NCBI GenBank assembly: GCA_030340625.1
Contig: JAOPHQ010002850.1
Location: forward strand, 326,504-390,503
Reading direction: 5' to 3'
From: Merluccius polli
Lineage: Eukaryota > Chordata > Actinopteri > Gadiformes > Merlucciidae
Length of the DNA stretch: 64,000 bases
Position numbers and translations under genes: made by a program. Every line of letters begins with the position of its first letter. The first letter of the stretch is position 1. Shown here piece by piece: positions 34,165 through 44,643 of this stretch. The notes beneath the pieces were generated by a model. It was not told the origin of the DNA and made no database searches. It saw only the letters and a list, made by a program, of their open reading frames with translations.

Positions 34165-35567
34165 CGGATATCCCTCAGTGGCGTCTCCTCCGGCCTATTT
34201 GAGGTGGCTTAAGCCCTCAATGTACATTTTGTAAATTTCAATCAGTGTGAAAAAAACAAACAACAAAAACAAGCGCTGAGAGACATATTTCCAGACGGTA
34301 TTGATATGGACATAACGGTCATACTTACAACCGTGATATATTCTATCGGAAAATCGCCCAACCCAAGAGAACGATAAAGTTCACCTGGCCCCAGCCTGGA
34401 CCCCAGTTTAAATGGTCTAAAACCGCCACGGTTTGACGTCACAAAAACAATGTTGAATGTTCAAAAATCGGTTTGTCTAGTAGTTGTCAGTGTACCCTGG
34501 ATGCATGATTCCATTACAGTAATCAGAGTTACAATGTGGCTAAAATAAATTAATTGTTGCTAAGAAATTAGATACAAAAAAATAGTGTAATAGGCCTATA
34601 CGATAATTTGGATAGAAATAATGTATATATTAACAAAAAGAGATAACATGGGACATTCATGGTTAAAGTTAAAACACAAAGGTAGTTCAGTGTCAGTGTT
34701 AAGTAACTGACATTTTGACAAGTTTAATTATTATTCCCTTGCATTTCAATGCAGTCAAATGATAATTGTTTCTCAAAATAAGCTGTAAACTACAAAAACA
34801 TATGAACTAAAAGAGATAATGGTACTAGCATAATGGTGTAATGGTCTAATTGATGAAGAACTCACACCTGTAGGCTGTGGTTGTGAACAAATATTGGTGT
34901 TCAGCATTAGCTGATTCTCTAGTCTCCCAAAAACTGTATTTGCACTACAATGCATGCAAACGTATTGCTGCACATTGTCGCATTGACCCTAACCACAGGC
35001 GAGCATCCCCACAACCCCCCTAGCAGAGGCCCCCCATATCCCAGGTAATGAAAGTCCCGCCCCCTCTCTCTCTCTCGGCCAATAGCGCTCCACTAGGGCA
35101 GCATCCACGTCCAGGTTAGTTAGTTCGCTGCGTTATTATGAAGCGAAGCGTTGACCAATTTGATAAGCGATACTACGAATCACAATTAAAAAATAAAAAT
35201 AGTCTACTTAGCGAAGATACTTCCTTAAAATGTGAATATGTTGGTAGTTTGGTTGATGATCCATTGTTGTGCTCCTTGGTCTCTAACCCTGTTAACAATG
35301 TGGCCATATATTTAAAATATTTCAGGTAGATGAAAGCAAAAAAAAGAAAACAAGAAAGCAAAGTAAGATAGCTTATTTGGTATGAAGTAGTGCTGCAGAT
35401 ATAGCTCCACCGTGTCCCCTGAGGCTCCTCGAGTAAACAGGTCTGCTGGATGAGGAGGTGCGTTCATGACGGCATTAAAGTGCAGGTGCTTCGCCTACCT
35501 GGTCCGCAACGGCATGGTTCCTGAGGACGATGTCGCCAGCAGTGTGTGCGGGTCCCTTTTTCTCCAT
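28862..35567 (-). CDS. slc6a14: SLC6 family Na+/Cl- dependent amino-acid transporter, SLC6A14 (ATB0,+)-like, 15 exons, 627 aa
   Basis: Predicted 12-TM plasma-membrane carrier; the SLC6A14 family moves neutral and cationic amino acids with Na+ and Cl-. Exons in transcript order: 35567-35499, 33970-33811, 33690-33559, 33134-32979, 32754-32655, 32546-32414, 31400-31260, 31123-30991, 30917-30825, 30734-30609, 30432-30314, 30156-30057, 29719-29610, 29279-29112, 29005-28862. Phases join without a break (1,884 nt). TM1 carries G-L-A-V-G-L-G-N-I-W-R-F-P-Y. The large second extracellular loop has Cys at M-N-C-T and G-S-C-H plus N-x-S/T sites (NCT, NVT, NWT, NIT). Blocks such as L-Q-R-S-S-G-L-N-E-T-G, K-G-I-K-S-S-G-K-V-V-Y-F-T-A and L-G-L-D-S-Q-F-A, and the tail P-Y-M-E-V-H-R-G-E-Q-Y, favour A14 over the glycine transporters SLC6A5/A9. 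The weakest call is the exon 8 donor (GTACTA), chosen because it alone preserves phase. Confidence 0.93.
29818..30050. repeat. (TA)n microsatellite in SLC6 intron 12
   Basis: Long TA tract broken by repeated AGGCTATA and TTGATAGATA motifs. It begins a few bases beyond the exon 12 donor at 30,057, so the TA run lies very close to a splice site. Confidence 0.97.
30163..30197. repeat. (CA)n microsatellite next to SLC6 exon 12
   Basis: CA on the + strand is (TG)n on the coding strand. It ends 7 bp upstream of the exon 12 acceptor, taking the place of a normal pyrimidine tract. Confidence 0.95.
31430..32400. other. SLC6 intron 6, no recognised insert
   Basis: About 1 kb of non-coding DNA between exons 6 and 7. 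No frame shows protein-family motifs. Confidence 0.5.
34047..34162. repeat. (TTA)n microsatellite in SLC6 intron 1
   Basis: About 115 bp of ATT/TTA trinucleotide repeat with few interruptions, within the ~1.5-kb first intron. Confidence 0.97.
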
Positions 35568-35615
35568 TTCCTTTGAGCTTTGCGATTGATTCGGTTTGCG
35601 TTCACACGGACGAGG

Positions 35616-35627
35616 ACTATTTAAAGT
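35616..35627 (-). promoter_or_regulatory. slc6a14: Possible TATA-like element upstream of the SLC6 start
   Basis: On the minus strand the sequence reads AACTTTAAATAG about 50 bp upstream of the ATG. It is an imperfect TATA match, so the promoter position is tentative. Confidence 0.3.
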
Positions 35628-36013
35628 TTCGCACTTGGGACAATATGGACTCGGACCAATGACCGCGCTGCTGCGTCTCTGGGCGTGGTGGGCGTGTGAA
35701 GAGACGTCCCTTGTCCTGGACTGGAGGCTTTGCACAATGCTTTGGCCTGGTTTGATGAGTGTATTTTGTGGATAGTGGAACAATGCATTAGACAAGGGGG
35801 AATGCAGATTACAAAGGAGGTTTTTAATTAAAACACTTTTTTTAGGCTATAAATCGACATAATTACATTAAAAATGTAACAGAGAAAGTGTGACAAAGGA
35901 TTTTAAAGCCTATATATGGACTTGTTTGTCACTGCAGCAAACTGATGTTGTTATTAGAAGTAGGGTTTAAGTCATCACAGTGGTTGACTACAGAGGAAAG
36001 AGGAGCCCCCTCC

Positions 36014-37250
36014 TAGGGTTGCCAACTCACTGAAAAATAAAAAAGGGGCACCTCATCATTCAGATTCCTTAAACCCGTCTGTCCAGCTGATCCAGAGTGA
36101 CACCGGGTGCGGTCATTGACATCGGACGTGTGTACGCGTGTCTTCTTTTCAGTTAAGTTGATCACATCTTGTGTGTCGGGTTGATCTGGTCCTCCATGGG
36201 GACTCTTCTCTCAGGATAGACTCCCATGTAACTAACATCTAAACCCTACCTGACCCCTACGGTCCCATACGGTCCTCTAGCCACACACATTATACTGTAC
36301 ATGTTACATGGACGCCCAGATAGGCCGAGTCATGTCACCTCTGCTACTGTTGAGGCTTGAGAGTTGTTTGTGAAATAAACATTTTAAAGGTTTATAGTTT
36401 CCTGTGTTTTTATCATAGAGGTGTGGTTATACTTTTAATCTGGATCGCCTGATAACATAATGTCAATCTTAATCAAGGATGAAGACTACTTCATCATACA
36501 TGATGCATCATAGCTTTTTGTACGCTGGTGGGGCCCCACGTCGTGCAGTAGGAGCCCTTTTTTTCCCGCCCCTGCCCTTCAAACGGTCCGCCACTGGTGT
36601 GAACACTAGAGAGTAACAGATATAAACACTATAGACAGTAGTGTATTCATATTTATACAACTGTATATCTGATCTATAGTGTGAACATCGTATTCGTAAT
36701 CATATCTCGAGCTAAAATAACATTAGGATGTGAGTAATTATGACCATAGAAGCATTAGAAAAATAAGAATGCATACTGTGTAAATTAATACATTTACAGT
36801 ATGTATGCATTAGAGACATGCAATGCTGTCTGGCCCGCCGCTCCCCAGAAATGCTATTATATATATTGAATATTGCACATTATGCGTTAATATTTACTGA
36901 ACATTGCTGTAAATATAGGACTGCTGCTGTCCATCCCGCTGAAAACCATTCAAACGGATCTGTTTGGACCTGTTGAGAGCTACAGGAACCACGTGACCGC
37001 GTGGCGGCGAGATCAAAGAGTGTCGCAAATCTCTCTTTCAATGGCTCTGGGCCTGGAAACAAGTTTACCGTAAATGTTCATATAAAGCGTCCTGTTATTC
37101 ATTTTCCATTGGCATTTTACTGACTTTTTTTTTATTACTCTCACAGTAATACGGGACAAAGTGCGTCCCTTTTCAGCTCAATACGGGACGGGTGCTTTTG
37201 TTTCTAAATACGGGACGATTCCGTTTTTCAAGGGACGGTTGGCAACCCTT
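36014..37250. mobile_element. 1.24-kb non-autonomous hAT-like DNA transposon
   Basis: Termini are TAGGGTTGCCAAC and GTTGGCAACCCTT (inverted repeats). Both ends are flanked by the same 8-bp CCCCCTCC (36,006-36,013 and 37,251-37,258), as expected of hAT insertion. No transposase domain is readable inside. The right part has several ACGGGAC(G/A) motifs, possible subterminal repeats. Confidence 0.85.
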
Positions 37251-37259
37251 CCCCCTCCT

Positions 37260-38060
37260 GTACATTTCCTAAGAAGGGTCCTAACTGCAACTCCTTACTA
37301 GTTTCCTAAGTCCTTTCATTGTCTTAAGGACTTCTTACATGTATTTCTGAGTTATTTTATTTTTTATTTTATTTTAAGTAGTCTCTCTTTTGGGCCATGT
37401 GTGTGGATAAGTGAAAATCAATCAACTGATAAACACATTGCACAGTTAGCATTTAATCTTAATCCAATCTTAATTAAAAAAAAACCAGCAGTTACAAAGA
37501 TTTTTGTTTTTAAGATACTTTTGTGAATCCGTTCCCTGGTGGACACAATGTGTGATGTGGGAAACTCATGTCAGTAAATGTCCTGTTAGGGAAATAGGGA
37601 ACTGTTTAAACAATTAAACAGTTTTAGGGTTTGGAAGTAGGCAGCTTACAAGCTATGATCAGACATTTTATGTTCAACATATTTGCATATTTTTTTTAGG
37701 GTTAGCAGTATTAGGGTTAGGGTATAAGGGTTAGTATGGTTAGTGTTAGGTTATATATTGTATTGACAGCCTAAAGAACACATTAAAAAAAATAAACAAC
37801 AACAAGTGGCTAGATTCACCATCTGTGATGGTGACTAACTTGTGGTTTGGTTTGATCCATGGTGGTACTTGGTCTGGGAAAGTACAAATTTGGGAACCTA
37901 TGTGCTATCTTTATCCTATCTCTCAAACAGCTATTACTGTTAATGAAAATCTGCGATCATGTTATTTTGGTCAATGATGCACATCCCATTCGGTTATTTT
38001 AGATGAACGTGCTCATACCCACAAACCTGACACAGAGGTTGGGTTGCCCTCTATCTATGT
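37260..38060. other. Gene-free spacer
   Basis: AT-rich. A few scattered TTAGGG-like words at 37,690-37,760 do not form a telomeric array. No coding frame. Confidence 0.5.
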
Positions 38061-38081
38061 CCTCTCTCACACACACGTACA

Positions 38082-38083
38082 CA

Positions 38084-38171
<88 letters not shown>
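38082..38171. repeat. (CA)n microsatellite
   Basis: About 90 bp of CA. A small AGAAT pentamer repeat follows at about 38,199-38,216. Confidence 0.97.
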
Positions 38172-38176
<5 letters not shown>

Positions 38177-38534
38177 GCAAAACCATTACAATACAATGAA
38201 TAGAATAGAATAGAATATAGGCGTCCACACTTGGTTTTAGCACTGTGCCAGCGCTGGAGAAAGGTCTGGCTCTACTCACTATCATTCTGGCATAGGGGAA
38301 AAAAACACTCTGTCTTTTTTGTATTTCTTTAACCAAACACAATCGTCTTGGGCGGCGCTAAGTACAGGATGCAGCAAAGGTGGCAGATGGCAGAAGGAGG
38401 AGGAGTATAAGCGGGGTTATACCAACAACCTACATCCGGTAAACCAGACTAAATAAATAGTATTTGAGTCTTGTCTGAAGAAGTAGGCCTCAGTAAATAC
38501 CATCAAGTCTAACACAGGCAAAAGGAGTGTCGGT

Positions 38535-38557
38535 TTTATTATTATTATTATTATTAT

Positions 38558-38592
<35 letters not shown>
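38535..38592. repeat. Compound (ATT)n-(AGT)n microsatellite
   Basis: ATT triplets switch to AGT triplets at about 38,560. Confidence 0.95.
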
Positions 38593-38750
38593 TTATCATA
38601 TAATTATATAACTGAACCTTTGATGATAACAAAATAAGTCCTTAAAATTCTGTAAGTATATTGGCAAACAAGGTGTAACACACTTGTCAACACTGATCAA
38701 CAACAGTCGACCGCCTGCATTGGTGGATATTTGTTGACTGTTGTTTGTTG

Positions 38751-38752
<2 letters not shown>

Positions 38753-38806
<54 letters not shown>

Positions 38807-38926
38807 AGAACAAAGACAGAGAGAGAGACAGAAAGAGAGAAATAGGGAGTGAGAGAGATCAATAGATAGCAAGAGCGAGAGAGAAAGACGTTGAAAGAGC
38901 AAGAGAGATAATCAGTGAGCAAGAAA

Positions 38927-39024
<98 letters not shown>

Positions 39025-39031
39025 GAGAGAG
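38753..39031. repeat. (GA)n tracts
   Basis: Two long GA runs (38,753-38,802 and about 38,931-39,031) joined by GA-rich DNA. Frames across them code only repetitive Ser/Leu. Confidence 0.97.
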
Positions 39032-39415
39032 CTACATGCTGCACTGTGCTGTGGCAGATCCTCCATATGTGTCACTAGAGGCTAAGCCCCTTAATGACAG
39101 ATGCTCAGCAGTACAGTCACAGGCCGCAGCAGCATGACAGGGATGGCTCCACAGTGCTACTTATCTCCGCTGGTCAGCATCCCACAAGAAAAGACAATAA
39201 CAGCAGATGATGTCGTTGTCAATGCCCATTCCCATTTCCCTGTGATGACTATGGTGCAAAAAAAGGCTTTAAAAGGCTGCAATTGAATTAGAAAATGTGA
39301 ACACACTTGGTCATTTGGGACAAATGCCAGATAAATATTGTCTTTTTGTTTAAATGTTTTATAATGGCCTATACTTCAATACAACTGGAAGGAAATGGCC
39401 CCTGTGGAGTACTGT

Positions 39416-39840
39416 TGACACCTGGTATTAACATGCGTCTCGGGCAATCGGATCACAAGTGGACAGCGCTAAATACAAGTGTAAGCGACCACCACGACGC
39501 ACCGTGGTCCGATCACTCAAACCAATTGGCCTGGGACGCATTCAACCACATATCTTTTGTCGTGTAAACGCTATTCCCCTGCTGCATCCCCAACAAGCAC
39601 GTAACAGGGAAATACATCATCAATGCAGGATGTGGTGGTTGCGTGCCATCGCAAATTACTTTGTCCTATCAATCTCAACAGTTGGAATAGCCCGTACATG
39701 TATATTCGTTCTTGAAACATTTTAGTTTCTTTTTTTACTTGGCTAGCCCGTGCGAATGATAGACACAGGTGTGAACGGCGATGTGTCTCGGCTGTCCGCT
39801 TGTGGTGTGATCGCCCGAGACGCGTGGTAATGCCAGGTGG
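39416..39840. mobile_element. Inverted-repeat element overlapping the left direct repeat
   Basis: 39,416-39,475 (CACCTGGTATTAACATGCGT then CTCGGGCAATCGGATCACAAG) is matched in reverse complement by about 39,783-39,840. The 300-bp interior is non-coding. This is a foldback/MITE structure sharing its right arm with the direct repeat at 39,756. Confidence 0.55.
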
Positions 39841-40210
39841 AGGCTGCCGAGGCCCTCCACAGTGGCTGGGGAGAGACTTCAGCCCCCTGATCAAGCCTCC
39901 CCCTACAAAGGGGAGGCTTGAAGGGAGATATCGCATGCCAGTAACCGAAGCAGAGCCCAGGCGGGGTAAGCACCAAATACATATTGGCTGACTTGTTGAA
40001 TCTAACAGAAGAAAAGAAGAGGAATCTTGAATGCCCATCGAGGGCGGTGTGCCACAGACGCCAGTATTCATTCATCATTTTCTCACCCAAAATCCACTGC
40101 TGTAATTTCACCCGACTGCTACTCCAACCACCGTGTCCGCTTCCCCACCCGCTATTATAAAATGGTGCGCCCTCCCCTCCTCCCCTCCACTGGCCATTCA
40201 TGAGTTTTCT
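39756..40210. repeat. Left copy of a ~450-bp direct repeat flanking a nuclease-like ORF
   Basis: Near-identical to 41,332-41,774, beginning ATGATAGACACAGGTGTGAA and ending ATGAGTTTTCT. The copies differ by point changes and one ~25-bp block (40,065-40,090). A TATTATAAAATGG motif lies near the right end, as a promoter would in an LTR. Neither end shows clear TG/CA termini. Confidence 0.85.
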
Positions 40211-40236
40211 GGTGGCTCCCTGGTTCACCGCTTGGC

Positions 40237-41310
40237 ATGGAAAAGGGGACAGTTACGGTGACATTGCACATTTCATATGCAGACTTTACCATACGCAATT
40301 ATGGTAAAGCGACAGTCGTTTTTGATGGTTATAGCGAAGATCCTTCCATCAAAGACAATACTCATATGAGACGTGGTGCAAACACTCACCCCATTGTTAA
40401 ATTCAATGCAGAGACTGAGTTTGTGGGAAGAAAGGATGATTTCCTTTCCAGATCTTCCAACAAACAAGGACTGATCAATCTTATGAGCATGGAGCTGGAG
40501 AAGAAGGGCTGCACTGTTATCAATGCATCAGGTGATGCAGACGTTGACATTGTCAAAGCTGCAGTCAAGGCCTCAGAACATCAGCCCACAACCTTGATAG
40601 GAGTGGATACAGATTTGCTAATTCTTCTCCTCTACTATGCTGGGACGAACAATAGAGGCCTCTATTTTCGTTCAGACAAGTCCAAAGCCACTAAAGTGTA
40701 CAACATTAGTGAGATAAAACAAGTCCTGGGTAGTGACTTGTGTTCCCAATTGCTGTTTGTTCATGCCTTCACAGGATGTGATACAACTTCACAGGATTTT
40801 TTAGTGTTGGCAAACAGACAGCATTTCAAAAAATGAATGGGGAATCAACCATCCAGTCCTGTGCAAATGTGTTTCTGCTCCCACATCAGGCAAGGAATGT
40901 CATAGAGGACCATGGGACCAAGGCAATGGCAGTTTTGTTTGGCGGAAAGAGTACCGATTCACTTGCCTCTTTGCGCTACAACCTATTTAGCAAGAAAATC
41001 GTTACCGCCAAGTAATTTGTTACCCCAGAACATCTGCCTCCAACTGAGTCCTCAACCAAATATCACTGCCAAAGAGTGTACTTCCAGATCATGGTGTGGA
41101 TCGGAAAGGAAGGTGACATGAACACAGTCGATTGGGGATGGAAACTGATGGAGAACCAGTTCCTGCCAGTTATGCCCAATAAGACTGCTGCCCCAGAAGG
41201 CCTCCTGAAAATGGTCCACTGTAATTGCACAACTGCCTGCCGAACACAACGGTGCAGTTGCAGGGCATATGGACTAAAGTGGTGCAGACAGGAAAGGAAA
41301 TCTGGTGGTC
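40237..41310 (+). pseudogene. Decayed PIN/XPG-like nuclease ORF with C-terminal Cys cluster, transposon-associated
   Basis: The open frame at 40,237-40,836 (199 codons) has spaced acidic motifs like the FEN1/XPG PIN fold: V-V-F-D-G-Y, then N-A-S-G-D-A-D-V-D-I-V, then G-V-D-T-D-L-L-I-L-L, then F-T-G-C-D-T-T-S. The same protein continues in another frame at 40,833-41,012 after a frameshift near 40,796-40,836, then past a stop at about 41,013 to a tail around 41,085-41,290 with a cysteine cluster (C-N-C-T-T-A-C-R-T-Q-R-C-S-C-R). It looks 5'-truncated. Similar ORFs occur repeatedly in fish genomes (general knowledge). Function and element type are unknown. Confidence 0.6.
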
Positions 41311-41331
41311 AGCTGGACACCTTGGAGACGC

Positions 41332-41774
41332 ATGATAGACACAGGTGTGAACAGCGATGTGTCTCGGCTGTCCACTTGTGGTTTGATCGCCCGAGACGCG
41401 TGGTAATGCCAGGTGGAGGCTGCCGAGGCCCTCCACAGTGGCTGGGGAGAGACTTCAGCCCCCTGATCAAGCCTCCCCCTACAAAGGGGAGGCTTGAAGG
41501 GAGATATCGCATGCCAGTAACCGAAGCAGAGCCCAGGCGGGGTAAGCACCAAATACATATTGGCTGACTTGTTGAATCTAACAGAAGAAAAGAAGAGGAA
41601 TCTTGAATGCCCATCGAGGGCGGTGTGCCACAGACGCCAGTCTGAGGCACACTGAGGCATCACTGCTGTAATTTCACCCGACTGCTACTCCAACCACTGT
41701 GTCTGCTTCCCCACCCACTATTATAAAATGGTACCCTCCCCTCCTCCCCTCCACTGGCCATTTATGAGTTTTCT
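41332..41774. repeat. Right copy of the ~450-bp direct repeat
   Basis: Direct-orientation match to 39,756-40,210; see there. It starts immediately downstream of the Cys-cluster end of the nuclease-like ORF. Confidence 0.85.
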
Positions 41775-42126
41775 AAGGCTAAAACAAACATAGTTATTAC
41801 CATAGTCTAAACTAAGGCTTTTCTTCAAAAGATGAAAAAAAGTCATGAAATTAGCAAAATGTATGCCTATTAGGCATTGTGTGTGTGCTGCTGAAAACTA
41901 CAATTGATTTGTTATTAATAATTGTTCATATGAAGGAGATTTGCGGACAACCATCATTTGAAGATGTTATTTTTCTGAGAATTTGCCAAACTTGTTGCTA
42001 ACCTTTTCAGCCTGTTATGGTGGCATACAAGAAGTAGCTGACAGCAAGAAAATAAGAAGCTGATTTTAACTTACCCACCTGCACATTATAAATACAGAAA
42101 AAAGGCTGATCCACAACCACCTACAC

Positions 42127-42235
42127 CACTGGCGTAACAACGTGATGATGGGCCCCGGTGCAAATAATATTTTAGGGCCCCCGCGGTTGTTGACGGGGGG
42201 GTGCTGACGGTTGCACCGTCGATAGTTACGCAGTG
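42127..42235. mobile_element. 109-bp hAT-like MITE
   Basis: Ends CACTGGCGTAAC and GTTACGCAGTG (inverted repeats, one-base gap). Perfect 8-bp target duplication ACCTACAC at 42,119-42,126 and 42,236-42,243. Confidence 0.8.
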
Positions 42236-42243
42236 ACCTACAC

Positions 42244-43300
42244 CAACAGTTATAGTCGGGTCACACGGACCAATGAGTGTACATTTAAGGAGTTGAATTG
42301 CCAATGTTGCACTGTATTGATGTTTGAGTTATATGGTGAACCTTTGTTGTTTTTCCTGTAAAGGTTAAACTTAAATGGTCAATTAACCTAAAAGGAATTT
42401 TAAAGGGTACTTACACAGAGTAAGTACCCTAAATCGTCTGAAAATGAGAGCAGAGTTAACTCGAAAGGGAAATTAGCTTAAATAAATAGGTCTACCCTGT
42501 TAAATTAAGGCTAGTTAACCTAGGAAAATACAGACTGGGCTTAATTTGAAACCTAACACTAATCCTAAAATAGCCTATTCTGAATAAGAATAAGGAAAAA
42601 ACAAAGAGAGGTCAGATCAGATTGCAACTTACCTGCCTTCCACCCACTGTGAATAATTTGTATGTGTACTGTAAGTGTGCAGGCTTGTTTATTTAAAGGC
42701 CCTAGTCTCTGGTCTACTAGCTCAACCAGTTCTTCCAAACTATAACTGGTCCAGTAGCTTATAGTTGCCTGTGATATAGTGAAACGAGTGCTACACACCG
42801 CTATGGGAGTGTACCTAGTCCGAGCAAATAACTGGGTTTTTACATTATGCCAAGAACACATTGAGTTACTCTTGGTCTCCATGCAGGACACAATATTCAA
42901 TTTAATGGATGTTTGTTTTTTGTGTGTGTAATTAAGCCAAATTGGTTTCTGGTGCCTCAGAGTGGTTAGACTACACAAACAGAAGATGTAAGAATAAAAA
43001 CTAATTTGGTATGTAAAAAAAAAGATATTTATTTTTTTTACTGGAAAAAGACGAGTAGGATATGTTTTATTTTTCATCAGCATCATTGCCGTCATAAACA
43101 TCAACATTACTGCATTAAAAATAAGGAATGAAACACCAAAATGCCTCAAAGATCTTATTTAGTACATTCACACCCATCATCATGCAACAATGTGGTAGAA
43201 TTTAATCTTTGACTCATCTTATGTAGAAAACTGTTTTTGTGCATTAAAATAATTGTCAACAGGTTGTAATGCAGATGAGTGGATATCCAATTCCTAATTC
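42244..43300. other. Gene-free spacer
   Basis: AT-rich, no motif-bearing frame. The long minus-strand frame at 42,565-43,149 has no recognisable domain and is AT-biased, so I do not call it a gene. Confidence 0.45.
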
Positions 43301-43375
43301 CAGTACATGCAGAGAGAGAGAGAGAGAGAGAGCTGACAAAGCAAGGACAACAAAAGGGGGAATTGAGTATTATTG

Positions 43376-43460
43376 CACATCCAGACGCAAACGTCCGCAG
43401 CTTGGAGAAGTTTGACACATCCACAACATTGCAGAAGCTACCCAGGGTGAACTCTACTCG

Positions 43461-43463
<3 letters not shown>
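43376..43463 (-). pseudogene. Duplicated fragment of the last fibromodulin exon, frameshifted
   Basis: On the minus strand it reads F-T-L-G-S-F-C-N-V-V-D-V-S-N-F-S-K-L, matching exon 5 of fibromodulin (44,243-44,092) at about 90% or better by eye. An extra A (AAACG against AACG) breaks the frame after about 22 residues. It has lost the C-terminal half. A (GA)n tract flanks it at 43,466-43,502, as at the real exon. Confidence 0.85.
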
Positions 43464-43505
<42 letters not shown>

Positions 43506-44091
43506 AAAACTATACCATATTTAGTATCTTACATAGCTTATAGACTAGCTATATTGAAATCTAATTATCAAAAATTAATTCTAATTACAAAAAAAAAAAG
43601 ATATGTGACCAGAATGTCGATTATTGCAACGATGTGGACATGCCGTAGAGAAGGGAGAAAACATAAATCAATCATGAACATTAAAACACAAACAATGGGG
43701 GAGATTAGTGGCCACCACAGTGTAAATATTAGTACTGCAACACATTCACATGCTCTCGCCCCCTGCTGCTGGACATAAGTCGTTACATGAAAACTGTGAC
43801 ACCCAATTTTACATCCCATTTGGTCAGGTCCACTCGACGTGGATCGATAATCCCATTTTTTCAAATCTACCTTTCTCACACCCCGCCATGATGAAGTTTG
43901 ATTTCAGACCACAGAAAAAGTCCCTGAATGAGCGTTGCTTCTACATAAAGTAAGAATAAGGTTCCACCTTATGACAACAATGTCCATACAAAATCAAAGA
44001 AAAATCATTATGTTGTCATTATTGTCAATAATTGCGTGTCAAGGAGACATTTGAAGATCGGAAGATATTTCAAGAAGTTTGGACAGACACT

Positions 44092-44268
44092 TTAGACTTC
44101 GATGTTGGACGCCTGACGCAAGCACCGGGCGGACTCATGGGGGATGTCCTCGCGACTGATCTCATTCCCATCCAGACGCAACGTCTGCAGCTTGGAGAAG
44201 TTTGACACATCCACAACATTGCAGAAGCTGCCCAGGGTGAACTCTGTTGTGGCAGAGAGAGGGGGAGA

Positions 44269-44333
<65 letters not shown>

Positions 44334-44547
44334 AGATAGAGAGAGAGAGAGTCACATGGTCGAAAATATGTTTTTCAGCATTCATTATTTACACAGGAGG
44401 TAGTGTTGACCGGGTTCAGGGATATTTTGAGCCAAAGTACACAGGGAAAACAATTACAATGTCTGCTTTGTTGAACACTAACTAGACATGGCAGTAGTTT
44501 TATGCCCCCGGTTTCCCAAATTAACTCAAATTCCACAGTACCCTCAC

Positions 44548-44643
<96 letters not shown>

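Noticed and set aside
37680..37760. Interstitial telomere sequence
   Set aside because: Only scattered TTAGGG-like words in a GGTTAG-rich stretch; no tandem hexamer array.
39571..40228. Overlapping minus-strand frames of 161-166 codons, repeated at 41,274-41,663
   Set aside because: They are shadows of the direct repeat, identical in both copies because the DNA is duplicated, with no family motif.
42565..43149. 194-codon minus-strand frame
   Set aside because: AT-rich composition with no recognisable domain or splice neighbours; likely chance.
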